Assembly (NCBI GenBank): GCA_014529385.2
Contig: CM043952.1
Coordinates: forward strand, 157,515,057-157,579,056
Source: Adiantum capillus-veneris
Lineage: Eukaryota; Streptophyta; Polypodiopsida; Polypodiales; Pteridaceae
Direction: 5' to 3'
DNA: 64,000 nucleotides
Every line of letters begins with the position of its first letter. Position 1 is the stretch's first letter. The notes under the pieces were generated by a model that saw nothing but the letters and a program-made list of their open reading frames with translations, had not been told where the DNA came from and did not search any database. Position numbers and translations under genes: made by a program. This document shows, in pieces, positions 1 to 15,900 of this stretch.

Positions 1-16
1 TTTTTATTTTTTTTTG

Positions 17-205
17 GGTGCAGAAAATACAGAAATTGAAAACGCAGATATGCAGAAATTGCAGAAAACGCAGAAATTGAAAAAAAAAATGCAAGAAATG
101 CAGAAATTGAAAACGCCGAACTTGAAAATGCAGAAATTGCAGAAATTGAAAAAACGCAGACAATAGCAGAAATTGAAACTTGACAGCAAATACAGAAAAC
201 GCAAA
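17..205. repeat. A-rich minisatellite (CAGAAATTGAAAACG-like units)
   Basis: Irregular tandem units resembling GCAGAAATTGAAAAC, about 12-20 bases each and separated by short A runs, fill this stretch. It lies on the internal side of the primer-binding site at 303-321, so it is probably in the untranslated leader of the minus-strand LTR element that runs off the left edge. The open frames across it are low-complexity artefacts. Confidence 0.7.
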
Positions 206-302
206 AAACAGAAATCTCCACACACTCCTTCCCTGCCTTTCCTATGATAGAAATTGCACCACAAGGAAGCGTAAAGTGCTAACCGAGCTTAGTGTAGGGC
301 AT

Positions 303-321
303 ATCCCCGGCAACGGCGCCA
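303..321 (-). other. Primer-binding site complementary to tRNA-Asp
   Basis: The plus strand matches the 3' end of plant tRNA-Asp including CCA (ATCCCCGGCAACGGCGCCA). The minus strand therefore reads as a canonical PBS starting TGGCGCCG. It sits four bases (AAAA) from the LTR starting at 326. No tRNA body precedes it, so it is a PBS and not a tRNA gene. It shows that the element is on the minus strand and continues to the left. Confidence 0.85.
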
Positions 322-325
322 AAAA

Positions 326-899
326 TGTGCGCTCCTTGCCGCACTGTCGAAGCAAGGGACTTGCCAATACACCGTATGCGAGCCACAAACGGCTCCAAGC
401 ACACAACAAGCCTAAACTAGCAAGCTCAAGGAAACAAAGGGTGTGTCACTCACTGCTCTACGCTCGCCTTCGTGGTGGATTCCTCGCCGCGATGAAGAAG
501 AAGTTGCAGTCGTGCCGCGCTCAACCGCTTCGCCGCCGTCGTGCCTTCGTAATGCTCGATCGCACACACACTCTCCCTCTCTCTCTCTCTCACACACACA
601 CACACAAGGAGGTGAAGAAGAAGAAGATGGAGATGGAGCAAGAGCACTCTTCAATTGCACAAATGAGAGAATGAGTAAAAATTAGGTTTAGTTGGCTTTT
701 ATAGGAGCTCACCCCATTCACACTTGGGCGCCCATGCTTAGCCAACTAATCCCTTAAATGTCCAAGTTAAAGTGCGCCTCTCATCGACGATCACTCTACC
801 TTTCCCTATTGGTCCGACAAGCCCGGTACATGACTCTACCAAATACATAATACGCGTCCATCGTAGGTGATGGGTGTCCGTGAGCCGTGAGGGTTAACA
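326..899 (-). mobile_element. 5' LTR of a minus-strand LTR retrotransposon extending off the left edge
   Basis: This 574-bp sequence starts TGTGCGCTCC and ends GGGTTAACA on the plus strand, so in element orientation it starts TGTTAACC and ends in CA. It is a diverged copy of the two LTRs at 51,701-52,266 and 53,015-53,580, with most differences in the last 120 bp. The adjacent tRNA-Asp PBS makes it the 5' LTR. It contains a short CT/CA tract. The other end of the element and its target duplication lie outside the window. The internal sequence next to the PBS differs from that of the 51.7-kb element, so this is another subfamily or an autonomous relative. Confidence 0.85.
696..703 (-). promoter_or_regulatory. 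TATA box of the LTR promoter
   Basis: The minus strand reads TATAAAAG. The same box is conserved at 52,075-52,082 and 53,389-53,396 in the other two LTR copies, in the position expected for the U3/R promoter. Confidence 0.6.
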
Positions 900-3800
900 G
901 TTTGCAGACCACATTCAAGCAAGGCTTGAGTGAGAAACAGACTCGATAACAAACATGACTTCTCCTCATGCAACATATTGGCTAGAGCACCTCAACTGAC
1001 TATGATCATCAGGTTTGAGAGTTCCAATTTTGATTAGTTTTTTAGCTTTATGAATGATATCATACTGCATAATACTTCTAAGAGATTAACTTTTGATGCA
1101 AAATCAAGGCCAGTGGGAAACATTCCAGTATCTCAAGGAGATGCCTCTTGATCCAAAGGGGTCACATATACTTGGCAACTATTAGTATGGCAAGGCCGGT
1201 TGCTAAACTTTTTGAAGGGTCCAAAGATGTTTGGGATGTGGCCGGCTCTTTGGAGTTCAAGCAACTAGTACACATCAATTTTTCTCCATCTGTGAGTTTG
1301 GGGTTTGAGTTTTTGCTAGGGCATGGCTTCTAGGCAAACAGTTTTTGCACTTTAGTTGATCAAGAAAATGGTCTAGGGTGCTACAAATTTTTGTACCAAG
1401 GGTTTCAATTCAAGTAAGTTGATAAGAAAATTATAGTTTACAACTTTGAACTAATCTTGTAGAAGTTTTATTATGCCAACTTGACAAGCAAAGGTTGCTT
1501 CAATCAAGTAGAGTTTGGCAACTGGATAGCTACATTTCCTAAGCTACTTACTCACAATATTGGGTAATTTAAGGATTTTCAATTAGATGTATGTTTCAGC
1601 AAGGATAATTTTCTATGAAAACTCAACATGGGTGACTTTCTTTTGCATTGACATATGTTTGTCAGTAGACGCAACTGCTAAATATGAGCATGGTCTCCAT
1701 CCTATGTTATCTTTTTCATGCATCTATGTGAAGCAAGGCATCATCTTAGGGCATAATGCATAGAAGTCTCCAAAGTTTGGGATACGCTATTAGCATACAA
1801 ACTTTGACAACTTTGCAACATCTCTAAATGCTTTTTTAGTGGAGGTTGGTATGACCCAAGCCACAAGGTCATGTTGGGTACATCCGAAAACTCTAAATTC
1901 ACCATTATACATGGCTATGAGCGAGCTTTAAGTGAAGGCAATAAGGCTAGACAATTTCAAGTTCTACTTGTTTTTCTTTCATTAACTTTACATTTGAAAA
2001 AAAAATCTCTATTGTGAAAAGAAAAGTTCTTTGATAGATCTAACGAGAAGCAAGGCTTCATTTCCATGCCATAGTGCTACCCTTTGACTTAAGATCAAGG
2101 TTCATGGTACACATGTTTGAAAAATTGGAAACATATGGATATAAGCTCACATTTTACGTTTTACAACGTTGAATTTTGATGTATCCATGCCAATATAGAT
2201 TGTGCAAGGCACATATGTCATTGATTCAAACTATTGAGATCGATGTTGTAGCCAAGGGCTTAGTATCATTATTTTGCTGATATACATGCATGGCATGCCA
2301 ATATGGTGGGATGTATTCCACTGAATCATTGTTCACGCTTTCTTTATAACATCATCTTCTTTGTTTATAAAGAGTTGAGGCTGGTATATTTTCTTGTGAT
2401 TGTCATATATACCTACAACAAAGGGAATTTTTTGTGCACAATACAGATGATTCTTTTTGTGGATAGCAATTAGGCATGGCCTTGCTATCAAGAAAATGTT
2501 TCATGGATGACATGAATATATTGAGAGAGCCTCCTAGTAGGTAATCTCTTATTGCAGACCCAAGAAAATCTAATATGACTACTTTCTTTGGGGTGTCAGT
2601 GTTTGAGGACACATCAAACGGGCGTCCACCTGGCCAGACACGTAGCCGGACACCACATTTATACTCTATTTATTGTCCCATCTAGTGTAGTGATACTCTA
2701 TGTAAATCCTAATTCTAGAGTAACAAGTCAATTCCCTGAGTTGTAATGATGTCATGATAGTTGTAAAGGTCCGTGTGAGTTGACCACTGGCCATTTAGAA
2801 TGCCCTAGGTATAAAGGTCAATAGCTTTAATGTGAAAAAAAAGGCTTATCTTTAGAGAAGAAAAGAGCTCTATTGTACGTATGCTCAAGCTACGAGCTGC
2901 TCCAACTTGTAATCATTGCAGCTAATGATTGGGTAATCAAATTTCAGTTTTAAAACTTGCATTGTGTTCCTCTCTCTTCTCTCTTTCTTTTAAGTGTAAG
3001 CATTGTCAGTTTTGATGTGGTTCCCGACTACGTGTTAGTGAGCCTCAATTGCAAATTTGAGTGCTTAAAACACTATTTTTAGTTGTTTTGACCATAGGAG
3101 AGTGTTCCTAGACCATAGGACAACATTTCTGGCATGTTATGTTGCAGTTTTCAGGACCTTTTTTACGATGGATTGTGATTTTGTTACCTTGTTGGATTGC
3201 GACGAGACTTGGTAGGATAGTGCCCCTAGGTGTCCTAGACCTCCTCCTAAGGTTCCGTTGCATTTTGAGTCTGTTCAAGTGCCAAAATGGCGTGATGACC
3301 TAGAGCTGTGAGAAAGGACATAGGCAGATTTCCCTGATCATTTAGTGATTGATTTTCTTGTAGAGTTGTTATGTTAACTTGTTAGGTTCACTTCTTGAGA
3401 TTGACGCTCTCAAAGAGTCTATGTGCCCCATCCGAGTCACTTTCCTGAGTATTGACATTATATTAGTACCAAAAAGCTATGTTGCAGACGTCCGTCTCGT
3501 GGCGACCCGCTAACAGTCATGAACCATTCTCTTCTAATTGAGGAGAAATATGATCATTTTGAGATTCAATTGTGAATAATACTCCAACTATGAGATGATT
3601 TATGCTTATTTGCAGTACTGATTGCATCTCTTGGAGTAGTAATTGTAGGAGTCTAGACTAGCTAATATACAGTCACTCCATACGTGTTGAGAGTCATAGT
3701 TTGATCTCTTCAAAGTTGTAGTTTCAAGGAAAGAAGCAAGGGCTAGTGGACAATTTCAACTTTATAAGTTGATTCCAATCACTAGTAGACACAATAGACT

Positions 3801-4458
3801 ATGTTAATCACCATTGGCTGCTAGGTTAATCAATTTTCATATAGAGTCTCACCAAGGGGTTTGACAGTTTTGATTTCAACCAAATGGTTTGGATTGCAAA
3901 GGAAATACCCAGGGTTACCAGTACAATAATGCTTGATTTTCACTAATCTTTTAATTAGTGTTGTTAGGCCTTCTCAGGTGGGATATTTGGTCATGCGCAT
4001 TTGACTACGAGTAAGCGAAGACTATGTTCAACCTCCACGTATGCATATGATTCGGTTTTATTTTTTAATATGTTTTGATTCCTTTCTTCCAAGTAGGATG
4101 AATATTCTTCTACACTTTTATCCATTTTGCTCTTTGGAAACATGAAACAGTCATGCAAGAGCAAAGTATTTTGGGCAATAGTGTCCAAAATACATTTTTG
4201 CATTATGTAGTTATGGACCTACATGTAGGGTTTGGAATGGCACATGTTATCACATGAGATACAACATGGTCTAGGAGCTCAAGGATTTTCCTTTAGCCAA
4301 TGTGAAGTAAGGATAACGAGGGTCCCTCTCACTCATGTCGCAGAGTGTTTACAGTTACATCCACAAGTATATCTTGTACTTGTAGGATGTTATTTTTTGG
4401 AGTCTTACCATACACCGATCACACTTTATTGAGCAAATAGAAAAACCGAGCGAGACTT
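900..4458. other. No recognisable gene
   Basis: I find no convincing coding region here; open frames are short and scattered. A stretch at about 2,620-2,950 has an LTR-like look (a TGAGGACAC start, TATAAAGG near 2,810, then a leader-like sequence), but no second copy, PBS or polypurine tract is visible, so it is not called. The rest is AT-rich DNA with no feature I can name. Confidence 0.4.
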
Positions 4459-4485
4459 TGTGTGTGTGTGTGTGTGTGTGTGTGT
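4459..4485. repeat. (TG)n microsatellite
   Basis: About 13 uninterrupted TG dinucleotides. Confidence 0.95.
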
Positions 4486-7742
<3,257 letters not shown>

Positions 7743-7800
7743 CTTTGGACTATGAAAACTCAAAATCAAATTGAGGACTTAAAATTCTCTGAAAGAGGTC

Positions 7801-7936
<136 letters not shown>

Positions 7937-8120
7937 CATGACAGACAATGCTAGGCCAAGAGAGATAATAGAGAGATTGCATTGACGAAGAGGCGTGTGG
8001 GTAAGTGGTAGGCAGTAGGTAGTACTCGTCCATCAAAAAAAATCATCCTACGATCCTCGACCTAGTGTCAGGGTTTGAACGTTGAGCACCTCCCCATTCA
8101 TTCAAAGAAGTCTCAGAGCC

Positions 8121-8124
<4 letters not shown>

Positions 8125-8169
<45 letters not shown>
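8125..8169. repeat. (TC)n microsatellite
   Basis: About 45 bp of TC, directly abutting the module array at 8,170-8,369. Confidence 0.95.
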
Positions 8170-8172
<3 letters not shown>

Positions 8173-8365
8173 ACTGTCAAAAGAGTCTGCACCGGTGTAC
8201 GCTCTTTTAGAGAGGTTATTAACTGTCAAAAGAGTCTGTGCCAGCGTACGCTCTTTTCGAGAGGTTATTTGAGTGTCAAAAGAGTCTGCACCGGTGTACG
8301 CTCTTTTAGAGAGGTTATTAACTGTCAAAAGAGTCTGTGCCAGCGTACGCTCTTTTCGAGAGGTT

Positions 8366-8369
<4 letters not shown>
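8170..8369. repeat. Four tandem palindromic modules in an A-B-A-B pattern
   Basis: Four units of about 50 bp share the frame AAAAGAGTCTG...CGCTCTTTT...GAGAGGTTATT. Units 1 and 3 have CACCGGTGTACG in the centre; units 2 and 4 have TGCCAGCGTACG. The repeat unit is thus a dimer of about 100 bp present twice. Each unit is an imperfect palindrome. The block is bordered by (TC)n on the left and (GA)n on the right, as in the 7.0-7.7 kb unit. A single diverged copy lies at about 8,638-8,690. Confidence 0.8.

Positions 8370-8447
<78 letters not shown>
8370..8447. repeat. (GA)n microsatellite
   Basis: About 78 bp of GA directly following the four palindromic modules. Confidence 0.95.
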
Positions 8448-8450
<3 letters not shown>

Positions 8451-9799
8451 CATCTCTGTTCTAGCCGAGTCCCTTCTTCCATGCAGCACCTTTGCAATTA
8501 GCTTGGCACCATCTTCACCTTTCATGTCAGCTTGCAGTACGCCCATGATCTTCATCACCTCCCCCTCCCTTGCCCCACGAAGCCTTCATTGAGAAGGGTC
8601 TCCTCTTTGCAGCTCGCCCTGAAAACTAACTCCAAAAGATCTCAGAAAGAGTATGCACTAGCGTAGCCTCATTTGGAGAGCTTTGTAAACACTAGATGAG
8701 CTTTTCTTTATATGTGGTAGATCGTCCAAGGTTATTTTTCTCGCTATGTAGGCGGCTCATACACCCCGCAGCCTCTTGCACTCAGTGCTTTCCCCAGCAT
8801 GCTACTTGTCTCTCTTTCCTCCATGCAGGTGATGCTCTGTCTCCCACAACCTGCAGAAGCCCTCTAAAGGTTTCTCTTTATATTTGGTGAAAATGATTAA
8901 GACGGTTGACCTTCTTGCCTCAGCTAGTGTGCCTCCAACATCTAGCAGACTTCTATGAATAGGGAGTCCTAATGTTTGGAATCAATTTTACGAACGTACA
9001 AAATTTCCTTTAGGATGAATTGAAAGAGGATTTTTTTCTAAATAATTGGCATTTTTTAAAATTTAACTCTATCTTTTAAAATTTCTAAAGTGGATTCTTT
9101 CCTTCTTCACTTCCCTTCAATCCTCTGTTGTTTTGAGTTTTCAACCGATTTAAGGAAAAGCTTAGGCACACTTTTTCCTAACACTAATAGGGACCCTCAT
9201 ATTTGCCTTTCCTAGCCAACATCGTCGTGTCAAAGTTGTTGGTTGATCCAGCCACCCTTTGGAGGGAGGTACCCTATGGGTTGCTCAAGTAGGTGCGCAC
9301 TGGGATTTCAATTTGTTCAGAATTTGCAAAACAGAGCACCGCCTAATAGGGGTGGGACAAGTCCACAAGGTAGTTCTAGAGACGCTCCAGTATGAGGACA
9401 ACATGCAAGTTAAAGGAAGCCAGAGGAGCAGATTCAAGTTGTAGCATATTCTAGGGTCACGATCTTGTAAGAGTCTCATCTAGAGATGGCAGATTATCCT
9501 ATGGTCAAGAATGTAGAGATGTTGACGATGGTGAAATAGTCGATCGAATTACCATGGATGTTGTGGCATCCAACTCATTGAACCTATTGATTGCACACAT
9601 TGGGTTTGTGTCCTGTTGATGGAGGGCCTCTTTGTTTGCTTTTGTAGTTTATCAAAACCTTCCTATGGAATTCACATTAAATGTGGTGCTCTTCCATTTC
9701 TTCAGGTTGGGCCATTGACAACCAGGTGCATTGGTAGATGGAATGATGCAGTATATACCTTACATAAGGGTAATTTATTTTTAAATTAATCAAAGCATC

Positions 9800-9802
<3 letters not shown>
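8448..9802. other. No recognisable gene
   Basis: Apart from one diverged palindromic module near 8,638-8,690, nothing is recognised. A short minus-strand frame at 8,450-8,560 looks protein-like but is too short to assign. Confidence 0.35.

Positions 9803-9841
<39 letters not shown>
9803..9841. repeat. (GA)n microsatellite
   Basis: About 39 bp of GA in otherwise AT-rich sequence. Confidence 0.95.
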
Positions 9842-9843
<2 letters not shown>

Positions 9844-10132
9844 GTAGAAGATGCAAAACTTAAATGTTATAAGAACAAGCCAAAGAGAGCTCAAAAATGT
9901 AATCAACATTGTAAAACTTTGCATCATCTCATTTGAACATTCAATATTGGGCATATATGAAACAATTTCTTTTCCTATGTCCACTTAGACTCTGCCAAAA
10001 ACTAATTCTTGTATAACTTCCTTAGACTAAGCATTTCTTGACAAATTAAAAAAAAAAACAAGGCTCTCTTCCTGCAAGCACTTGCCATAATATTATGTAT
10101 TGAGACACCCCCCGAACCCCCCTACAATAGAG

Positions 10133-10133
<1 letters not shown>

Positions 10134-10167
<34 letters not shown>

Positions 10168-10192
10168 ACGCACACTCACTCACACACTTGCC
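10134..10192. repeat. (CA)n microsatellite, imperfect
   Basis: A pure CA run of about 28 bp is followed by interrupted CA/CT units. Confidence 0.9.
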
Positions 10193-11034
10193 CAAGCATC
10201 TACCATGACTTGACTATCTATGACCATGAGATGTGCTTCGGAGGAGGGAGCATAACCTCCGAGGAGTTAATATAAGGGTGAATGACTGAAGTTTCCATGA
10301 GGTGTTTTGGGACAATATAATATGTAATTTGATGCTAAATGTTTCCTAATATGATTTAAGTTCTATATGTATCTTGTTGGGTTTCGCTCGTTTTTATGAT
10401 TCCTCAAAAAGGTTTGCTTGGAGTTTGAAATTCCCCTCTTTTTGGACATCCTTATTTGCGACATATTGCACATGTGGATAATATGGAGTCTTTGGGATTG
10501 ACACTGGCGCTCGTTTTTTGAATTATGTGTCATGAATAAGTCCCTAGGTGCTTGTCAATCCGTTTACTAGAACATTTTCAACACATTGTATCATAAACAA
10601 TTTCAGTGGCAAAACATTATCGACTTGTTAAGGTTACAAGTATTGTTAAACAAAATTCACTGATGGTTGTTTATATAGGTAGCAAAGTTCCGTTCTATTA
10701 CTAAACTAGTTCATTTGGTACCTAGTTGTGACGGATTTTCACATCTTATTATGGTCCAAATACATTAGCATGGTTGTCACGTGGAAATTATTTACTTTGT
10801 TCCCCGTGCACCATGAGCCAAACATCAACCATAATCATTGGGAAGCATGGTTATGGATATGCAGGTTTGGATGTGCTTTTGCTAAATGCATGCACACTAG
10901 GTGTTATGGGCCCTAGTGTTTAACAAAGGTTGATTTGAAGTGGCATGCACATTCATAACATTCATAGCTTCTAGAGAATTTCACACTTTATGTGCACTAT
11001 CTCTACAAGATTAACTGTAGATCTATCATCACCA
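10193..11034. other. Unrecognised, possibly decayed upstream part of the following retroelement
   Basis: Its position directly upstream of the integrase remnant suggests decayed pol sequence, but I could not align any reverse transcriptase or RNase H motif in it. Confidence 0.25.
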
Positions 11035-11778
11035 ATAGAGGTCATGGCTCGGTTTGGGTGCTTGTATATCAACTCACTAAACTTAACCAAGATGATTTTC
11101 CTAACATTGTTGATTAATCAAAACTGTTGCAAAAAATTGTGATCACTGTTTACCAGTCATTTTGGCAGACTACCTGTAAACGATGGGGAAACACATATAA
11201 GTACTCCCAATCATCTAGAGAGGACACAGGTTACAAGTGTTAATCTTGTGCTAAAGGATATTCTAAGAGCATATGTTAGCACCAATGAATCCAAATGGAA
11301 AGGATATCTCTCTAGTTGGAGTTTGATTACCATAAGGCAACGCATGTTTGCAACAACTAAGTTTAGTCTCCTCATGTTTAGATCACTTTCTCAACCTTGA
11401 ACACCAGTTATGGTGGAGTTTTCTACGGATGAAGAATGATAAAAATTCAAGGACTTATCCTTTGCTAATAAGTTATGTAGCAAGTTACTTTCATGAAAAG
11501 TAAGAAGAGATATTCTTTTAGATAGATCTTAGTTGTAATAATGCGTTTAGCATACTCGAGTCAGTTCTAAATGGAGTCTATAAGCTAGGTTGGCCAATTA
11601 AACAATACGGTTGCAAAGGGACAAAAATGTGGAAAATCAAGATGTACATCTTGATTTCATTGGACCTCCTACTTTATTCGGGTCAAATGGACAACTGGAT
11701 CTATGAAGGATGCCACTAAAAACATTACTGCTCCACTGAAGATAGCAACACTTTCATTTTTGAGGACAAAAATGCTTC
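11035..11778 (+). pseudogene. Ty3/gypsy integrase and C-terminal pol remnant
   Basis: Several frames together give an integrase core in the expected order. Near 11,040 the frame reads GHGSVWVLVYQLTKL, where the family has an aspartate-containing strand followed by a DKLTK-like motif. Next comes an SFWQT box near 11,150. The best preserved block is NLVLKDILRAYVSTNESKW at about 11,239-11,300. Further down, a GPPTLFGSNGQLDL stretch precedes the place where chromoviruses carry a chromodomain, and the frame ends FEDKNASPRGE-stop at 11,792. Many frameshifts and stops make it non-functional. The stop codon is followed at once by a polypurine tract and LTR, which confirms the plus orientation. The chromovirus assignment is inference. 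Confidence 0.65.
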
Positions 11779-11781
11779 TCC

Positions 11782-11790
11782 AAGGGGGGA
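11782..11790 (+). other. Polypurine tract of the plus-strand Ty3/gypsy remnant
   Basis: AAGGGGGGA overlaps the end of the pol frame and lies four bases before the putative LTR start TGTCAAG at 11,795. Confidence 0.6.
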
Positions 11791-11794
11791 GTAA

Positions 11795-12067
11795 TGTCAA
11801 GCCAAGGGCCAAAGGGGTCTGAACAGCTCGGTACGGCTAGGAGCCGAGGGCAAGGGCATAAGGTTAAGGGGTCCTACTTGCAAGAGCCAAGGACTATAAG
11901 TAGGGAGGGTGGGAGGAGATCAGTATGCCTATCCATCCCTAGGTCTCACATCACATGTGCAAAGAACCACACTACAATATTGGCATGACCTTGGATCACT
12001 TACCTTGTAAACTCGTTGATTGCCATGCATTGCTATCTTATTGTAGAGATAGTGAGAACCACGTACA
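11795..12067 (+). mobile_element. Putative 3' LTR of the plus-strand Ty3/gypsy remnant
   Basis: It starts TGTCAAGCC right after the polypurine tract and holds a TATA-like CTATAAGTAG near 11,897. The right end is uncertain; CGTACA at 12,062-12,067 is a candidate CA terminus. No 5' LTR copy was found in the window, so boundaries and length are inferred. Confidence 0.4.
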
Positions 12068-12309
12068 TTAATGTCATATTGTGGGATGGGGTCGGCTTGG
12101 CTAGTGCATGGAAATTACAAAATATTTGTCATGCTCTTTGAAAACACACTCAATCCCTATCTATTCAAAGCTACATTCAACTACATGTCAGGCAATAAAC
12201 ATTAATAAACAATACCGGCAAGCAAATCTCATCAATTCACTAAGAAAATGCATTCCAATCAAGACCAAACTTGTAGGATGGCTAGGCAATGAATAAAGAC
12301 ATATACCTA

Positions 12310-12953
12310 TGGCTTCAAATTCCCCTTTCCAACATTTATCAAAATCATGATTATTATCTACAAGGTAGATTTTATCTAACCATTTTTGGCCCCGAATGCA
12401 CCCTAGAGCTTAGCAATGATGCCCCAACACCCCTCCTATGCATAAAATGTAGTTTTGTTATGTAAATCATGAGTTATGAGAAGATTTAGAAGGAGGTTAG
12501 CAACAAGAAAAACATAGTTTTACCACAAGAGACTTACAATGTCACAAAGAGCACGCAATGAAGCAGATGGCACTTCAATCAGACACTTCATAGGGAATAA
12601 GCTTGAGAAAGAAGAAGTAGAGTACATAGTGCTTTGCAAAAACATCATACACTTATTATCAAAAAACTTACAAAACCCTTAGGAAAATTGGCTTTTATAC
12701 CTTAGCCAAAGCTTTTAAGTCAAAAATATGGGTAGCCTTTAAATTCTTTTACAGCCTAGGGCCCCACTGATACAATTTAAAAGCATTTAGCCCCACTTTA
12801 TTTGGCACATAATCACATCATCCTTTACATTTTTGGTCCAAGAATCAATAATTTACAAAAGCATATAGCTAGAGACATCCATATTGCTCAAAAAAACGGA
12901 AAATTACGCATTAGGCTATTACAAAGGCTCCTTTGTTAGCAGTGCGGCTAACA
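12310..12953 (-). mobile_element. Putative 3' LTR of a decayed minus-strand retroelement
   Basis: On the minus strand the sequence begins TGTTAGCCGCACTGC next to a polypurine tract and carries TATAAAAG at 12,692-12,699. These features fit a 3' LTR lying left of its element. The left boundary is a guess and no second copy was found. Confidence 0.35.
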
Positions 12954-12957
12954 TTTT

Positions 12958-12967
12958 GCCCCCTCCT
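12958..12967 (-). other. Polypurine tract of the minus-strand element
   Basis: The minus strand reads AGGAGGGGGC four bases before the LTR start TGTTAGCC. A very similar tract, with the same preceding CAATT, lies at 18,796-18,808, so the two elements are probably related. Confidence 0.55.
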
Positions 12968-15900
12968 AATTGGGTTTTTTGGTGACACAACTAGCTGATA
13001 GTTAGGTAGTGCTCAGGACTTTGTGATTGGTGCCACGTGGAGGGCTTTGAGAGCTTTGTGCTACTTGATTCAAAACTATTTTTCTGTATTGGGGTGATGA
13101 ACTACATGGTTCTTGTTCTTTTCTTTAATTATTGAATAGGCCACAAATCTAGCTCGAAGATTTTGTACCATCGGCACAAACATTCAGGATATGAAAGTGA
13201 AGAACCTTGTGTAGAAAGCCTCCTCAAATGTTTGCATATAGCACTTCATCTGAGGGTTGCTGGATATATCATAGCACAAACCTTTATTACCCTCGAGGAA
13301 GGACATCCATGCAGTGTCACTTTTCTCTGCCTCCTAGAAGGTCTCCAAGTATGTCAGCAACATTCTTGCTATTTTGATGAGCATGATACAAGCCAGATCT
13401 CAAATCCTATTACACATATGCATTGCCTCCATAAGGTTGTGGACAATGTATGCTTCAATGGGCTTCTTATCCTTTGGCAGGGCCAATCTTGGGTAACTCA
13501 ACTAGGTTAGATGTTTCTTCTGGATGACCTTATGGTTTTCCCAAGTATACACACGTGGTACTGGGCAATGAGTGGTATCCTTTCTGATATCTTTTGGAAC
13601 ATTTTTGTAAAGGATGAGGTACCTTGGGCACTTTGTTAACCAGATCTGTTGCCAATTGGGATGTGTTAGAGATGGATCAACCTCTTGGTGTTTCACTAGT
13701 CTTTCCTTGATTGAGAGAAGCTCAAACTTGATTAGGTTATAGGTAAGATATTGGTAATTCTATCCGTCATTGATCATTTTAGGAGTGATTATTGTAACAT
13801 TGAGGGAATAAATAAATTGCTCTTCCCATTGCATGGCTTCTTTCTATATCTAATCAGACTCTTCATGTGCCATTGTCTTGAGCTCTATATACTTCTTACA
13901 CTAGGCATTGATTAGGTTCACACATCAATTGGTGTGATCTCTGGCATCTATGTGGACTCACTACTTGGATTCTTCAAGCATTTCACAAACTGTAGAGCTT
14001 TGTAATCCCCCCATGGGTTTCTCTAAAGCTTCATCCTCTTTGTCATCTTGCTTTCCTTTGTTTTCCAATGAAGCTTTGAGAGAAATTTTCAAGCTCTCTA
14101 TATCGTTCTATCCTCTATATTTGTTCAATATTCAGTTTCATCTCAAGGTATTTATTCCTTTCCTCCAATGCCTGATAGGCCAGATTTGATCCTTGTAGTG
14201 TTCAGACTGTTGAATTGGCTTTGATTTTTGCAAGGAGCGGAATCTGATCTTTTACTCTAGATTCTGCTTGAGCTACCTGTAGGTTTTCTATTTTCAATTG
14301 AGCTTTTAGCTAGTGTGCATGTGCATTTGTGTCCAATATATTCTTGTTGGCCTCTTGCAACTTCCTCTCTTGATCTTCTATTGTATATGTGAGATGTTCC
14401 ATAATTGCAGCCATGGTTCGCATTTCCATTGTGTGTTTTTGATCTTTCTCTTACAGGTCTTTGATTTTTTCTTGTGATTGATCATGCATGTTGCTATACT
14501 CATCAAGGAGAGAATCACTAACCTCAACCCTTGTGGACCAATAATGTTCCATGCTCTCTAGAGTGTGGATGCTTTGTTATCGAGAGTGTACTTTGGTTTT
14601 TAGGAGGTCCACCATTGAGTGGATGTGCTTGACAAAATCATCAATGTCCTCCAGAGGAGCCATTTGGTCGGCAATAAAGGTGTTGGCCTCCTCTTGAACT
14701 TCTCTTTCTTCAACTTTCCTTTCTCTCTTTGCTTCATCTTCAACTGCAATTGTTTCCCTTGGAGTCAATACCCTTTGGTCCTCTTTTTCAACTTCTTGCT
14801 GATTAAGTTCCATACCCATATGCAATTCGTCTTCTAGGGGTCTTCTTGTATGGGGGACAAAGCAGACTGCCTTGTCTATATTTCCATGTTTGTTGTAGGT
14901 GTTGCAACCACTTCAAAGGTTTTTGCTTTTGAAACATACCCTTGCTCCTCTGTAGTATCAGCAATGGTGGCTACCTTGTCCTAATTTGTGTTTTTAAAAT
15001 CTTGAGTGATTGTTTGTTCTCTTCTTTGTTCCTCAAGGAAATATAAATACGCGACCCCCGCCAAAGGGTTATCTGCATGTTTGAGCATTGGGTTTTTAGT
15101 GTGCAGCTTTCTAGGGTCAGGTGAATATTCTTCAAAGTCACCTTGCAACCCCCTTTCAAGATCAAAGGCCTTTCATTCTCTTTGTAGTGGATTTGCCCTT
15201 TGGTATGTCTCTTTAATGCATATTGTGTTGTTCCTCTACTTTCTCCTTGCCTTTAGCCGCTCTTTTCTTCTCCTCTTTTGATTTTGATGGGGTAGATTCT
15301 TCCTCTTTGTCCTCTTGGTTGTCCTCATCTGACTCCTCATTTTTTTCCTCTTTAGAGCCTTTCACTAGTTTCCTCTTTGATCGGATGTCTAGAGACTTTG
15401 TCACTTCAAATTATTCCTCCTTGTCATCTTCATTGCAATAACCAACAATCAACCATGCATTTTGGCCAAGTATGAGTGGTATATTGTCAGTCATGCCTAC
15501 CCTATGATTTTCTATTTGTGTAAGCTCTTTTGATATAGATTATACCCTTACTTTTCTTGGGGCTCTTTAGGGTGTTGAGCACATACTAGGAGTGGTCAAC
15601 AGCCATTGTCTGATTAGACTTCATGGCAATTGTAAATGCTAAAGACATTGCATGGCTGGGTGTAGTGTACCTTGGAGGCCTCTTGGATGCAAAGTGGAAG
15701 TGTTGGAGGTATAACTTGGTACAATATTCAACGTGCTTATGAATCATATTCCCAAAGGTAGCACCTGGCTGAATTCCTGGTGAAGATGTCGGTCCGCTTC
15801 TTCTCTTTTGATCTCATTGATTCCCCCGTGGTTAGTAACTTTAAAGATTTAGCTACAATTTCCTTGGTGAAGTTGACTCCTATGGCCTTCCCTAATGGGT

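Noticed and set aside
303-321. tRNA-Asp gene
   Set aside because: Only the 3'-terminal 19 bases are present, with CCA encoded and no cloverleaf upstream; it is a retrotransposon primer-binding site.
180-674. 164-codon plus-strand frame across the left-edge LTR, with 120-codon relatives near 51,702 and 53,016
   Set aside because: They cross the PBS and LTR antisense to the element, with composition driven by CT/CA tracts; no known domain.
2620-2950. Possible LTR with TGAGGACAC start and TATAAAGG
   Set aside because: No second copy, PBS, polypurine tract or target duplication could be found, so it is not annotated as an LTR.
8450-8560. Short minus-strand frame (KIMGVLQADMKGEDGAKLI) that looks protein-like
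   Set aside because: It is about 35 residues before running into the GA tract; a faint resemblance to GatB/YqeY-type sequences is not enough to name it.
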